From contig JAJJLU010000408.1 in NCBI GenBank assembly GCA_023807065.1, forward strand, positions 1 to 51,600: a DNA stretch of 51,600 nt. The letters are read 5' to 3'. Shown here piece by piece: positions 1 through 9,922 of the stretch (within the stretch, counting starts at the first letter, position 1; the number at the start of each line of letters is the position of its first letter). Origin of the DNA: Isotricha intestinalis (taxonomy: Eukaryota; Ciliophora; Litostomatea; Vestibuliferida; Isotrichidae). Made by a program: the position numbers and the translations under genes. The notes beneath the pieces are model-generated. The model was not told where the DNA came from. It was given only the letters and a program-made list of their open reading frames with translations, and did not search any database.

Positions 1-449
1 ATGTTAATTTCTTCTAAATGTTTTATATTGATTTTATTTTGAGAAAATTTGTTGTATTCATCAATTTGATTTCTTTGGGATTTTTCATATTTTAATTTAT
101 TATTTAATTCATTTATATTTTCATTTAATTTTTTCATTTCTATATCTTTTATAGATATTATATTTGTAAAAGAATCAAATTTTTCTTCATAAGCTTTTAA
201 ATCTTTATCTCTTTCTTCAATTAAATTTAAATTAGATTGATAAGCTAATTTTAACTTTTTTATTGATTCAGACATATTTTCTATTGTTTTGCTTTTTTCT
301 AATAATTCTTTTTCAAGATTTGAAATTTTTTGAAGTAAAATATTTTTTATTTGGTTTTCCTTAGTTGTTATTAAGGATTTTAAATCTTCATAATTCATTT
401 CATTTACTTTTTTTATTAATAATTCATTATTTTCATTTTCAGAATTCAT
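1..449 (-). CDS. Coiled-coil protein, 5' part only (cut by window edge)
   Basis: The frame opens at an ATG at 449-447 and stays open to base 1, giving about 149 residues without a stop, so the gene continues to the left of the window. The product is almost entirely heptad-like and rich in Lys, Glu, Asn, Ile and Leu (for example NLIEERDKDLKAYEEKF), as expected for a long alpha-helical coiled coil. No domain is recognisable. The start is the first ATG after AT-rich spacer and opens with MNSENENNELLIKK. Many cytoskeletal and basal-body proteins of ciliates look like this, but nothing seen here assigns a role. That it is a real gene is fairly sure; its function is unknown. Confidence 0.75.
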   Translation of the reverse strand, partial: MNSENENNELLIKKVNEMNYEDLKSLITTKENQIKNILLQKISNLEKELLEKSKTIENMSESIKKLKLAYQSNLNLIEERDKDLKAYEEKFDSFTNIISIKDIEMKKLNENINELNNKLKYEKSQRNQIDEYNKFSQNKINIKHLEEIN

Positions 450-482
450 TTATTCAAAAAAACAATAATAATTTATTAAAAT

Positions 483-902
483 ATGGATTTAGACAATAAT
501 TATAATAAAATAATTGAATTATATAAGATAATATTATTAATCTTAACAAAAAAAGTAAAATAAAAAAACTTGAAATTAGCTCTGATAAAAAATTAAAAAT
601 AGAATTAATTACATTAGAATTCAGTATATATTATTAAAAAAATAATTGAATGGTATGAAAGAAGATATTTTGAAATAAACAATTTGTGAAAGAAAAATAT
701 GATATTCAATATGAATTACAGAAAAAATACATATGTTCTTCATCAATTATCGTAAAAGAATTTATTTGTCAGAATTCAAAATACCAATTTTATTAGAATT
801 AAATACAAGGAAAGAAATTCAAAAACAATTAAAGATAATATAATAATAATAGAAGACCTATGAATAAATAATAATATTATATCAGATGAATGTAATTCTT
901 AA
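483..902 (+). pseudogene. Possible decayed coding sequence
   Basis: The spacer between the first gene and SEC11 holds consecutive coding-like stretches on the plus strand. They start at ATG 483 (MDLDNNYNKIIELYK...) and continue through at least four frame changes, with pieces such as KKLEISSDKKLKIELITLEF, KIIEWYERRYFEINN, VKEKYDIQYELQKKYICSS and RNSKTIKDNIIIIEDL, ending at TAA 900-902. One piece also contains an in-frame TGA. No GT...AG segment of suitable length and phase joins the pieces, so a relic is more likely than an intron-rich gene. The family is not recognisable. Open runs of 20-30 codons occur by chance in such AT-rich DNA, so this is tentative. Confidence 0.35.
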
Positions 903-1120
903 AACATCTAGTTTTACTTAAATAATTATAAAATTTTTCTCAAAAATTTTTTTCTTCATAATTATTTGAACCTTCATCAAAAGAATTTATATTATCAATT
1001 AACCTTCAAAATTTTTTTATTTTTTAAAAAAAAAATAGGAAAAATCAAATATAAAAATTTAAATAAATATCAAAAAAAAAAATAAAAAAAACTTTAAAAA
1101 AAGCAAAATTCCCCAAATGA

Positions 1121-1672
1121 TTAATTTTGATTAGGATCTTTATTTGTAAGTACAAAAATACCCATAATAATAAGAACAGCCCACTTAAGCATAGGATAAT
1201 CATTAAGTAAAATAGTAGCAATACCAACATAAGGGCAAAACATTCTAATTCTTCCCATAATATGTTTTTCATTAAGAAACAAATCTCCTCTTTCATATAA
1301 TCCTCTATCATTAACAGGATTATTATCTCCTTTAGTTAAAGCATAATAACCTCCATTTTCAGTTAATTCACTAGTAATGACTCTATGAACAATTGGAATT
1401 TCCTGTGTGACTACTTTATATACTACAATATCTCCTGGTTGAGGAACTGTATTATCCCAATTTATTAAGAGGATATCTCCTCTATAAAATGATGGCTCCA
1501 TTGAGCCTGTTAATACTACCACTATAGGACTGTCACTGTTTGTTACTATCATTAAGGATTTCCACATCATTAAAGCTGATGATATTACTGTTCCTAATAC
1601 TACTATTTGAGTAAGAAATTCACGAAATTTCATCTGGGATATTTCTGTCAAGGAATTCTTTATTGAATCCAT
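1121..1672 (-). CDS. SEC11: Signal peptidase complex catalytic subunit SEC11
   Basis: This 183-residue protein is a complete eukaryotic type I signal peptidase of the ER membrane, which removes signal peptides from secretory proteins in the Sec61-linked complex. Residues about 20-42 form the N-terminal membrane anchor. The serine box LTGSMEPSFYRGD places Ser57, PIVHRV gives His96, and TKGDNNPVNDR gives Asp116 and Asp122. The eukaryotic enzyme uses a Ser-His-Asp triad rather than the bacterial Ser-Lys pair, and the spacing matches that. A hydrophobic C-terminal segment (about 160-176) is also typical. The length equals the usual SEC11 size of about 180 residues. Start is ATG, stop TAA, no intron. 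Two genes in the window (28718 and 39876) encode likely clients. Confidence 0.96.
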   Translation of the reverse strand: MDSIKNSLTEISQMKFREFLTQIVVLGTVISSALMMWKSLMIVTNSDSPIVVVLTGSMEPSFYRGDILLINWDNTVPQPGDIVVYKVVTQEIPIVHRVITSELTENGGYYALTKGDNNPVNDRGLYERGDLFLNEKHIMGRIRMFCPYVGIATILLNDYPMLKWAVLIIMGIFVLTNKDPNQN

Positions 1673-2718
1673 TTATTTTTTAAATGTTTTTTTTTGATTT
1701 TTTTTTTTAATATTTATTTTTTTGGGGGATTATTTTATCTTTTATGTTATATTTAAATAAACTATTTATTGCATAATCATTTCAAAATTTATTTAATGAA
1801 CTCTCATTTCACAATTAAATTCCATTACACATTATATATTATTTCTTTTTTAAATATTCTCTTTATAATTCTTTTGAATTTCATTTTATTATTTATCATT
1901 TAATATATTAAAATTCTCATTATTTTCTTTCTTTACTTTATAATTCAAAATGATATTATCTCATATTAATAAATATTATTATAAAGATGTTCTACAAAAA
2001 TATAAAAAGTATTTTTTATTTTTTTTATATTTAATCCTCTTATTACAATTTTTGGTAATAAACTTTCAATAAATTATTCAGCAATTTTATTAGCCAAAAT
2101 TATTCTTCGTATTTCCAAATAATCTTCTATAATTTTTATCTTCAAAAGGTAAAAAATCATATTAATTATCATAGTCAGAAAGTATTATTTTTTTTATAGA
2201 GAATCATTTCAGGAACATGATAAAGCTCTTATTGTTGTTAAAATGAAATGCTATTTACTTTTCTAAAATTTCCTTCTCATTTTAATTTCATATTCAAATG
2301 AGGTTTCATTTTCTTTGATTTATATTGTTTTATTTTATATTTTTTCATTTAATCTTACTATCTTGATAAAGGAATTTAATTCAATTTTTTTAAATATTAT
2401 CTACAATTTAAAAAAAATAAAAAAATGATTGATAAAAATTTTTTACAATTAAATCGACTTAACTTTAATTTTTTTTAGGACTATATAATATATATAATTG
2501 AATTTATTATATAACTTGATAATGCTAAATTTTAGCTCATTAAAATAATTAATTAATAATATATATTTATAATATCAACATAAATTCATTTTCAGTAAAA
2601 AGAATTACATAAATAAATTAATAATGTTCAAAAAATTTATTGTAAATAAGAACATTATTAAAAGTACAACTCTCTTTTTTTATCTTTAAAATTTTAATAT
2701 TATGATTTTAAAAAAAGC
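1673..2718. other. Long AT-rich spacer between SEC11 and the PUF gene
   Basis: About 1 kb separates the SEC11 start from the PUF stop, far more than the typical 60-250 nt here. Apart from the coding-like relic listed at 1966-2278, I see only AT-rich sequence with runs of T and A and no open frame of note, tRNA-like cloverleaf or tandem repeat. It must hold the promoter of SEC11 on its left side. Confidence 0.5.
1966..2278 (-). pseudogene. Possible decayed coding sequence
   Basis: On the minus strand a frame from ATG 2160-2158 runs about 65 codons to TAA at 1968-1966, interrupted by a single TAA. It reads IEDYLEIRRIILANKIAE, stop, then FIESLLPKIVIRGLNIKK. Just upstream, another frame (from about 2278) reads FHFNNNKSFIMFLK, a TGA, FSIKKIILSDYDN, a TAA, and YDFLPFEDKNYRRLFG. 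The composition and hydrophobic spacing look protein-like, and the pieces lie in order on one strand, as expected for a dead gene. The family is not recognised. Chance open frames are common at this base composition. Confidence 0.35.
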
Positions 2719-4443
2719 TTACATTTGATTAAAAAAATTTCCATATTGATGACATATATGTTCATAAATTTTTCTTCCAATTGAAGTAGATTTAAGTTTT
2801 TCAATCATAGGTTTTATTTGTTCAATAATTTCAATAAAAGTATTTCCATTACTTATACTTAAAGCTTTTTGAACAACATAATTACCATAATGATCAATAA
2901 TTAAATCTTTAACTAATTTATTTTCTAACATATAATTAATTAAAGAAATAGAATCTTTATTATCTTGAATAATTGCTCTATCAATGACATTAGAAGAAAA
3001 TTTTTGATTGGATAAAAAAACTAAATTTTTTTTAAAATAATCAAATATAATTTTATTATATTCTTCATTATGAAAACTTACTATTAATTGAATAGTATAA
3101 TTTCCATATTCATCATTAATTAAATTAGGCATATCTTTTATAATAGAATTAACAACTTTATCTTTTTGATTTTTTGTAGCATATAAAAAGCAATTTTCAA
3201 AAATTGAAGCTCCTTGTTTTAACTTAGATATAATAGAAGCTTTTTCAGCCAATTTTTCAAAAATAAAATTATTTTTTTCTTTCGGATAAATTTTTACTAT
3301 TTTTTGAAAAACATGATTTCCATTTATATCAGGACATAAATCACAAATATGATTTTCTATTAATTTCTTAAAAATATTATCTAATTCATCTGTTTCTATA
3401 TCTAAATATTTTCCTCTTTCTAATTTCTCTAAAATTTTCTGAAAAACTCTAGTCCCATAATTATGTAATGATATAATAATTAAATCATGTTTAATTTGAG
3501 AAAAAAAATTAGTAATCATTTTCTTATTATTTTTAGATAAGAAAATATCAAATAATTTTTGAGCAACATAATTTCCAAATTGATGATTAATGACATTAGA
3601 CAAATTACTTTCTATACATTTATAAAATTGTTGAATAAAATTATTATCATTTTTCTTTTCTTCTAATTTTTCTTGTAATTGTCTACAACCAACTTGATCT
3701 TGTAATTTATTAAAAATAGAATAATAATCTTGACTATTTGTCCAAGGTTGTTGAAAAGTACAAGAATTTCTTTTGATAATATTATTTTTACCATTTATTG
3801 TATTATTGAATATATTATTATTTAAATTATTATTTAAATAAGGAGAAATTCCTTGATATGGGTTTTGAAAAGAATAATTATAATATAAAAAATTCGGTAA
3901 TAAACCTAAAGAATTTCTTCTTAAATTAAACATATCTTGAACTGAATTATAATGATATCTATTTACATTGATATTATTAATATTATTAATATTATTGTTA
4001 TTAATATTATTATTCATATTATTTTTTATATTATTATTAATATTATTATCTAAAGATTGATTAGAATTAATAACATTAAATCCAATTAAATTAGATGAAG
4101 GATAAATAATATTTCCAACGGATCTTTTTTTATTATTTAAATTATTTTGAGGAAAATTATCAGAAAATTCATCTTCTTCTTCAGAATCACCATTAAAAGA
4201 AGAATTATTTGAAGATGAAGTATTTTGAATATTATTTATTCCAAATAATGAAGTATATTTATCATATTCTTGATATGCAAAAAGTGAATTACTTCTTAAT
4301 TTTATTTTCTTTAATGGAAAATTCTTATTATTTGTTATTATATCTCCTGATTTAAATATTTGAATTTCTTCCATTGATGGATTTATTACGCTTTTATGTC
4401 TTTTTGATTCTAATTTTTCTTCAGTTTCTTGAGATGAATTCAT
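2719..4443 (-). CDS. Pumilio/PUF-family RNA-binding protein
   Basis: The 574-residue product has a low-complexity N-terminal half (residues 1-235; poly-Asn and Ser/Glu tracts) and a C-terminal PUF domain (about 240-565). PUF proteins bind 3' UTR elements and repress or localise mRNAs. Eight repeats can be counted from their recognition helices: CRQLQ, NYVAQ, TRVFQ, NHVFQ, ASIFE, NYTIQ, SNVID and NYVVQ. Read from repeat 8 to repeat 1 with the standard code, this predicts UGU-N-U-AUA, close to the canonical Pumilio element. Repeat 5 (Ala-Ser..Glu) is atypical where Cys-Arg..Gln is usual. Start ATG, stop TAA, no intron. The family call is firm; the targets are inference. Confidence 0.95.
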   Translation of the reverse strand: MNSSQETEEKLESKRHKSVINPSMEEIQIFKSGDIITNNKNFPLKKIKLRSNSLFAYQEYDKYTSLFGINNIQNTSSSNNSSFNGDSEEEDEFSDNFPQNNLNNKKRSVGNIIYPSSNLIGFNVINSNQSLDNNINNNIKNNMNNNINNNNINNINNINVNRYHYNSVQDMFNLRRNSLGLLPNFLYYNYSFQNPYQGISPYLNNNLNNNIFNNTINGKNNIIKRNSCTFQQPWTNSQDYYSIFNKLQDQVGCRQLQEKLEEKKNDNNFIQQFYKCIESNLSNVINHQFGNYVAQKLFDIFLSKNNKKMITNFFSQIKHDLIIISLHNYGTRVFQKILEKLERGKYLDIETDELDNIFKKLIENHICDLCPDINGNHVFQKIVKIYPKEKNNFIFEKLAEKASIISKLKQGASIFENCFLYATKNQKDKVVNSIIKDMPNLINDEYGNYTIQLIVSFHNEEYNKIIFDYFKKNLVFLSNQKFSSNVIDRAIIQDNKDSISLINYMLENKLVKDLIIDHYGNYVVQKALSISNGNTFIEIIEQIKPMIEKLKSTSIGRKIYEHICHQYGNFFNQM

Positions 4444-4605
4444 TTTTTTATTTTTTGATTTAATTTTTTTTTTATTTTATATTAAATAGATTTTTTTCTT
4501 ATTCTGATTATTAAATTTAGTTTTAATATTATTTTTTAATATGATTATAATTGTTTTATTATTTTTGTTTTTAAAAATATAATATAATTTTTAATAATTA
4601 TTTTA

Positions 4606-5844
4606 TTAATTTTTATTTATTACACTAATATCCCATATATTTGTATTTGATAAATTTGAAAATGGATTTCCTATATTTGGATTTTTAATTGATTCATCTA
4701 TTTTACTTTCTTCTTTTTTATTTAAAATTAAAGAAAAATCCATAAAATTATTTAATTTTATTGTCATATCATGTGGTAGCATACTTGTATCTTTATTTAT
4801 TGAAATATTATTTTTATTTTCATTATTTATATTTAAATTCATATTTTCATTACTTTTTTTTGATTCTATTATATCATTTTCTTTATTATTATTATTGTTA
4901 TTATCATTAATATATGAAAGTAATTTAAATTTATTGTTCAATATATTTATATTTGCTTTAAGCATTTTCATTTTATTTCCTATTACAAATATTTCTTTTT
5001 TATATTTATTCATTACTTCACTTATTTTTTTCTCATTTTTATTTTTTACCTTTGAAATAGCATCTATATTATTTTTATATTCAATTTGAATATTTTTATT
5101 TTCTTTTTTAGCTTCATTTATCATTAATTGAAGTTCTACTTTTTCTTTAACTAAATTATTTTTTTTCCTTATTATTGCAATATTTTCATCAAGAAATTTT
5201 CTTAATCTCCAATTTTTATATTTATCATATTTTGTTGATTGAATATTTTTAGTATTATTTTGAATATAAATTTCTACTTCATATAATTTTTTTTCTACTA
5301 TTTTTATATATTCATTTTTATTTAATGAATTTGATTCAGTTTCATTTATTTTTTCTTTATAATATTCATTATTTTCTTCAAATTTCCTTTTTTTTTCTTC
5401 AATTATTTGTTTATCAATTAATAATTTAGAATTTAAATCAATTACTTTTTTCTTTTTTATATTTTTTTCATCTATTTTTCTTCTTAAAGATTCAAATAAT
5501 TTATTTATTTCTTTGTTTTTATATTTTGATTTTATTAATTGTTCTAATATTTGAAAATTTAATTCCAATGTTTGATTCAAATCATATAAATAATCTTTTG
5601 TGTTTTTGTTGTTTATACAAAGAGATGATGTTAAAGAAATTGTATTTTTATGAGATAAAAAAGTATAATCTAGATAATTTATTTTAGAAATTGTATTGTT
5701 AATATCAGATTTACTTAATCTTTTATTTTGTTCCAATTTATAGTTATTATTATTACTAATTATATTATTTGAAGATATTGAATTATCATAATTTCCAAAA
5801 GTTACTTGTGAATTTGCTGTTGTGGTTTTTATTTTTTGTGACAT
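4606..5844 (-). CDS. Coiled-coil protein of unknown function
   Basis: The product is 412 residues. Residues 1-75 are Asn/Ser-rich, about 85-305 form a long charged coiled coil (for example KKVIDLNSKLLIDKQIIEEK), and the tail is disordered with an Asn run near residue 315. No domain or motif is recognised. It follows the PUF gene on the same strand with a 162-nt gap, but nothing indicates co-transcription. Start is the only ATG near the 5' end and the stop is TAA. Ciliary or basal-body structural proteins often look like this, but that is a guess. Confidence 0.8.
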   Translation of the reverse strand: MSQKIKTTTANSQVTFGNYDNSISSNNIISNNNNYKLEQNKRLSKSDINNTISKINYLDYTFLSHKNTISLTSSLCINNKNTKDYLYDLNQTLELNFQILEQLIKSKYKNKEINKLFESLRRKIDEKNIKKKKVIDLNSKLLIDKQIIEEKKRKFEENNEYYKEKINETESNSLNKNEYIKIVEKKLYEVEIYIQNNTKNIQSTKYDKYKNWRLRKFLDENIAIIRKKNNLVKEKVELQLMINEAKKENKNIQIEYKNNIDAISKVKNKNEKKISEVMNKYKKEIFVIGNKMKMLKANINILNNKFKLLSYINDNNNNNNKENDIIESKKSNENMNLNINNENKNNISINKDTSMLPHDMTIKLNNFMDFSLILNKKEESKIDESIKNPNIGNPFSNLSNTNIWDISVINKN

Positions 5845-6424
5845 TTAAAATTAAATTAAAAAACATTCAAATAATAATATTTAAAATATTTTATAAAGAA
5901 TAAAAATATTAAAAAATCTTATAAATAAAAGATTTCATTATTTATTTACAATAGTTAAAATTTAATTAATGATAATGAAAAATATTTTATTTAGTTTTTT
6001 CAAGAATATATCATAAATCTCACTAATTTTTTCCTTTTTCATTTAATTATTTAAAAGCAAATTTATATTCAAATATTGAATCCTGAAAAAATTCTTCAAT
6101 TAATTTAAAAACAAGGCAAACACCCTTAACAGATTAATTAGTAATTATGAGTATCAATTAATCTAATTTTTTTATGGAGAAAGAAAGATATTTTAAATAT
6201 TAATTTAATTTCATAATTTGATTTAGAATAAAGGCAATTAATTATTAATTTATTTTTTAAACATCGAAAGTATTTATATATTTAATTTTTTTTCGCATAA
6301 TATTTTAATTATTAATATTTTTAATATTGCATATATTTTATTTATTTTATAAAATTAAAATAAAAAAATCAATCAAAACTCAAAATATGATAAAAATATT
6401 TTATTTAAAAATATAAATATAATA
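5845..6424. other. Divergent intergenic region upstream of the P4-ATPase
   Basis: This 580-nt spacer separates two divergently transcribed genes and must hold both promoters. It is AT-rich without clear motifs. A short minus-strand coding-like run of about 25 codons (around 6050-6130; reading FKLIEEFFQDSIFEYKFAFK) is the only structure I noticed, and it is short enough to be chance. Confidence 0.45.
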
Positions 6425-9400
6425 ATGAGTAATTTAGAAAATTCAGAAGAAAACGAATCAGAAAACTTATATTTAGTATTTATAAATTCTCCAAAAGAAA
6501 ATCCGCCAGAAACAAATAAAATTCATACATCAAAATATCAATGGAATACATTTTTTCCAAAAATGTTAATGGAACAATATTCTCGTTTAGCAAATGTATA
6601 TTTTTTAATAATAGCTATTTTACAATCAATAAGAGAAGTTTCATATTCAGGAGCAATGCCATTAATATTAATTCCTTTATCAGTAGTTGTAATACTAAAT
6701 GGAATAAAAGATTTATATGAAGATTTCAAAAGAAAGAAAAGTGATATAGAAGAAAATAATAAAATAACTTTAGTATATAATAAAGATGAAAGAAAATTTG
6801 TTTTTAAAAAATGGAGAGATATAAAATTAGGTGAAATAGTAAAAATAAACTGTAATGAACCTTTTCCAGCAGATTTATTATTATTAAATTCATCAGATTC
6901 AAATGGAATATGTTATATCGAAACAAAGAATATAGATGGAGAAACAAATTTAAAATATCGTCAATCAAATAATGAAATAAGAGAAATATTAAAAGAAGAA
7001 AAAAATTTAAGTGATTTTAAATATGTTTGTGTAACAAAACAACCAAATGAATTTATATATCAATTTTCATGTACTTTATATGAATATGAAGGAAAGCATT
7101 TAAAAGATAAAAGTAATTATATAATAATAGATGAAAAATCTTTTTTATTAAGAGGTTCAACTTTAAGGCAAACAGATTATATTTTAGGAGCTGTAATTTA
7201 TGTTGGAGAAAATACTAAAAGTATGTTAAATTCACCTAATGCAAGAAGTAAACATTCTACTGTTGAATATATTATGAATATTCAATTAATTACTATTTTT
7301 GCTCTTCAAATTTTTATCTCTTTAATCACTTCTATTTTATATTTAATTTTATATTATAGTAAAAAAGAACAATTATATTATATTTTCTCTTATAATAGTG
7401 AATTTTCTAAAGAACCTAAATCTATTAATTTATTTATTAAATTAGGAGGAACTTGGATTTTAATTTTTACTAATTTTGTACCAATATCTTTGTTAGTTAC
7501 TTTGGAAACAGTAAAATTTATTCAAGCTATGTTTATGAGTTGGGATATTGATATGTTTGATAAAGAAAGAGATATTGGAATGAAAGTTCAAACTAGTACT
7601 ATTAATGAAGAATTAGGTCAAGTTAAATTTATTTTTAGTGATAAAACTGGGACTTTAACTAAAAATTATATGCAATTTAAATGCTTAAGTATAGGAGATA
7701 AGATTTATGGTGATATGGAAAATAATAATAATGATAATAAAAATCCTATTTTAAAAGATAATTATGGAGATATTACCAATTGCAAATTTTATGATATTAA
7801 TAATGAATTTAATGTTGATTTAAACCAAAATTTAGAATTAATAAATCATTTCATGCTTTGTTTATGTTTATGTAATTCAGTATTAATAGATAATAAAAAA
7901 TATGAAAAAGATAAAATAATAGAATATCAAGCTTCATCCCCAGATGAAAAAGCATTAATATATTTTGCTAGAAGTCAAGGATATATATTTTTAAATAGAA
8001 CAATAAAAAATGAAATAATATTAGAAATAAAAGGAAAAAAAAAAACATATGAAATATTAAATGAATTAGAATATTCAAGTGAAAGAAAGAGAATGAGTAT
8101 AATATGTAAAGATCCAGAAACAAATAAAATAATATTATATTCAAAAGGAGCAGATTCAATGATAGAATCATTATTATCATTAAAAGAAAAATCATCTCAA
8201 AGATTGAAAAAAACAAAAGAATATTTAAAGAAATTTGCAATAAAAGGACTTAGAACATTAATGTTATCATATAAGGAATTATCAAAAGAAGAATATGAAG
8301 CATATAATAAAAGCTATATGGAAATATGTGAAAATATAAATGAAAAAGAGGAAAAATTAAGATTATTATATGATAAGACAGAAATAAATTTAGAGTTATT
8401 AGGTTCTACAGCAATAGAAGATGAATTACAAGATGAAGTGGATGATGTAATAAATTCCTTAATTGGAATAGGAATAAAAGTATGGATGTTAACAGGAGAT
8501 AAATTAGACACAGCTAAAAATATATCATTTTCCTGTAAATTATTTACAGATAAAATGAATATAATAGAAATATCAGAAAATGATAATTTAAAGATGAAAT
8601 TATGTTCAATAATAGAAAATGAATCATTTATAAACAAAGAAATAAAATATGGTTTGTTAATATCTAGTGAAATACTATCAGAAATATTTTCAGATTCAAC
8701 ATTATTAAAATTATTTTACCAAATAATAAACAGATGTTTAAGTGTAGTATGTTCTCGAGTATCACCAAAGCAAAAAGCAGAAATGGTGAATTTAATAAAA
8801 ACATCAAATAAAGCAATAACATTAGCAATAGGAGATGGAGCAAATGATGTAGGAATGATAAATGAAGCAAATATTGGAATTGGAATTTATGGTTTAGAAG
8901 GAACTCAAGCTGCAAGAGCTTCTGATTATGCAATAAGTAAATTTTCTCATTTGAAAAAATTATTATTTTTTCATGGGAGAGAAGCTTATAGAAAAAATAC
9001 ATATATTGTTTGCTATAATTTTTATAAAAATGTATTTTTTATTTTTCCTATGTTTTTCATGGGTTTTCTTAATTTATTTTCTGGATTAACTATTTATGAT
9101 CCTTTTAATCATCAAATGTTTAATACTATTTATACTGCTGTTCCTATTGGTTATTATGGTGTTATGGATAAAGAATTTGAAAGTGATTTTCTTTTAAAAA
9201 ATAATAAATATTATATTCAAGGCATTTATGGAAAATTATTTCATACTAAAAGATTTTGGAAATGGGTTTTTAATGGTATTTTCGAAGCTTTAATTATCTT
9301 TTTAATAGCTTTGTTTTCTTTTAGTAATATTGATTCTTATGGTTTAAATTATGATTATTGGGTTCTTGGAGAATTTATTTATACTGTTGTTGTTATTGTT

Positions 9401-9778
9401 GTTAATTTAAAAATTGTTATTGATACTCATAATCATTCTATTTATAGTCTCACGCTAAGTTTTTTATCAATTTTTTGTTATTATTTAAGTGTTTTTATTC
9501 TTAGTTATATTGAAAAATTTAATTCTTTTAGAAAGAGTATTTTTTATATTTGTGGTCATTGGAATAATGTTTTATTTGATTTCAAATTTATTATTTCTTC
9601 TTTTATTGCTGTTTTTTTCTGTATTTCTTTTGAGATTTTCATCAGTAAATTTCTTATTTTATTTGGTTTTTCTATTCCTGGAGATAAACTTCCTCCTTAT
9701 TTTGATTACAATGTTTTTAATAATAAAAGTATTATATCTAATGAAAATGATAATGAAATTAGGAAACCCTTATTATAG
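6425..9778 (+). CDS. P4-type ATPase (phospholipid flippase)
   Basis: This is a full-length 1,117-residue P4-ATPase, which moves aminophospholipids from the outer or lumenal leaflet to the cytoplasmic leaflet using ATP. The actuator-domain motif DGET is at residue 171. The phosphorylation motif DKTGTLT begins at Asp406, and GDGANDVG lies near residue 803. The fourth membrane segment carries the flippase signature PISL (FVPISLLVTLE) in place of the ion-binding PEGL of cation pumps. Two N-terminal, two mid and about six C-terminal membrane spans match the ten-span plan. Family members usually need a CDC50 partner, and none is encoded here. This is the only gene in the window ending in TAG. Wobble bases alternate in four blocks along the gene (see findings). 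Confidence 0.96.
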   Translation: MSNLENSEENESENLYLVFINSPKENPPETNKIHTSKYQWNTFFPKMLMEQYSRLANVYFLIIAILQSIREVSYSGAMPLILIPLSVVVILNGIKDLYEDFKRKKSDIEENNKITLVYNKDERKFVFKKWRDIKLGEIVKINCNEPFPADLLLLNSSDSNGICYIETKNIDGETNLKYRQSNNEIREILKEEKNLSDFKYVCVTKQPNEFIYQFSCTLYEYEGKHLKDKSNYIIIDEKSFLLRGSTLRQTDYILGAVIYVGENTKSMLNSPNARSKHSTVEYIMNIQLITIFALQIFISLITSILYLILYYSKKEQLYYIFSYNSEFSKEPKSINLFIKLGGTWILIFTNFVPISLLVTLETVKFIQAMFMSWDIDMFDKERDIGMKVQTSTINEELGQVKFIFSDKTGTLTKNYMQFKCLSIGDKIYGDMENNNNDNKNPILKDNYGDITNCKFYDINNEFNVDLNQNLELINHFMLCLCLCNSVLIDNKKYEKDKIIEYQASSPDEKALIYFARSQGYIFLNRTIKNEIILEIKGKKKTYEILNELEYSSERKRMSIICKDPETNKIILYSKGADSMIESLLSLKEKSSQRLKKTKEYLKKFAIKGLRTLMLSYKELSKEEYEAYNKSYMEICENINEKEEKLRLLYDKTEINLELLGSTAIEDELQDEVDDVINSLIGIGIKVWMLTGDKLDTAKNISFSCKLFTDKMNIIEISENDNLKMKLCSIIENESFINKEIKYGLLISSEILSEIFSDSTLLKLFYQIINRCLSVVCSRVSPKQKAEMVNLIKTSNKAITLAIGDGANDVGMINEANIGIGIYGLEGTQAARASDYAISKFSHLKKLLFFHGREAYRKNTYIVCYNFYKNVFFIFPMFFMGFLNLFSGLTIYDPFNHQMFNTIYTAVPIGYYGVMDKEFESDFLLKNNKYYIQGIYGKLFHTKRFWKWVFNGIFEALIIFLIALFSFSNIDSYGLNYDYWVLGEFIYTVVVIVVNLKIVIDTHNHSIYSLTLSFLSIFCYYLSVFILSYIEKFNSFRKSIFYICGHWNNVLFDFKFIISSFIAVFFCISFEIFISKFLILFGFSIPGDKLPPYFDYNVFNNKSIISNENDNEIRKPLL

Positions 9779-9922
9779 ATTAGTTATTTATTTATTTTCT
9801 TTTTTTAGATTAAAAAGTTTTTTTTTAATTATTTACATTTAGTAAAATTCTAGATTTTATTAATTTAAATTTTTATATATATATTTTTTTTTCCTTTTAT
9901 TTTTTATTTTTTAAAGATAAAA

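Noticed and set aside
600..900. Intron-rich live gene in place of a relic at 483-902
   Set aside because: I tried GT...AG segments (for example at 559-583); none joins the open pieces in phase.
8664..9002. Antisense frames inside the P4-ATPase and other genes (Leu/Ile/Phe-rich)
   Set aside because: They lie opposite well-supported genes. Their Leu/Phe/Ile-rich content is what the complement of AT-rich coding DNA produces.
9776..9805. Programmed TAG readthrough in the P4-ATPase
   Set aside because: Readthrough would add only about nine hydrophobic residues before another TAG. The protein already ends where P4-ATPases end.
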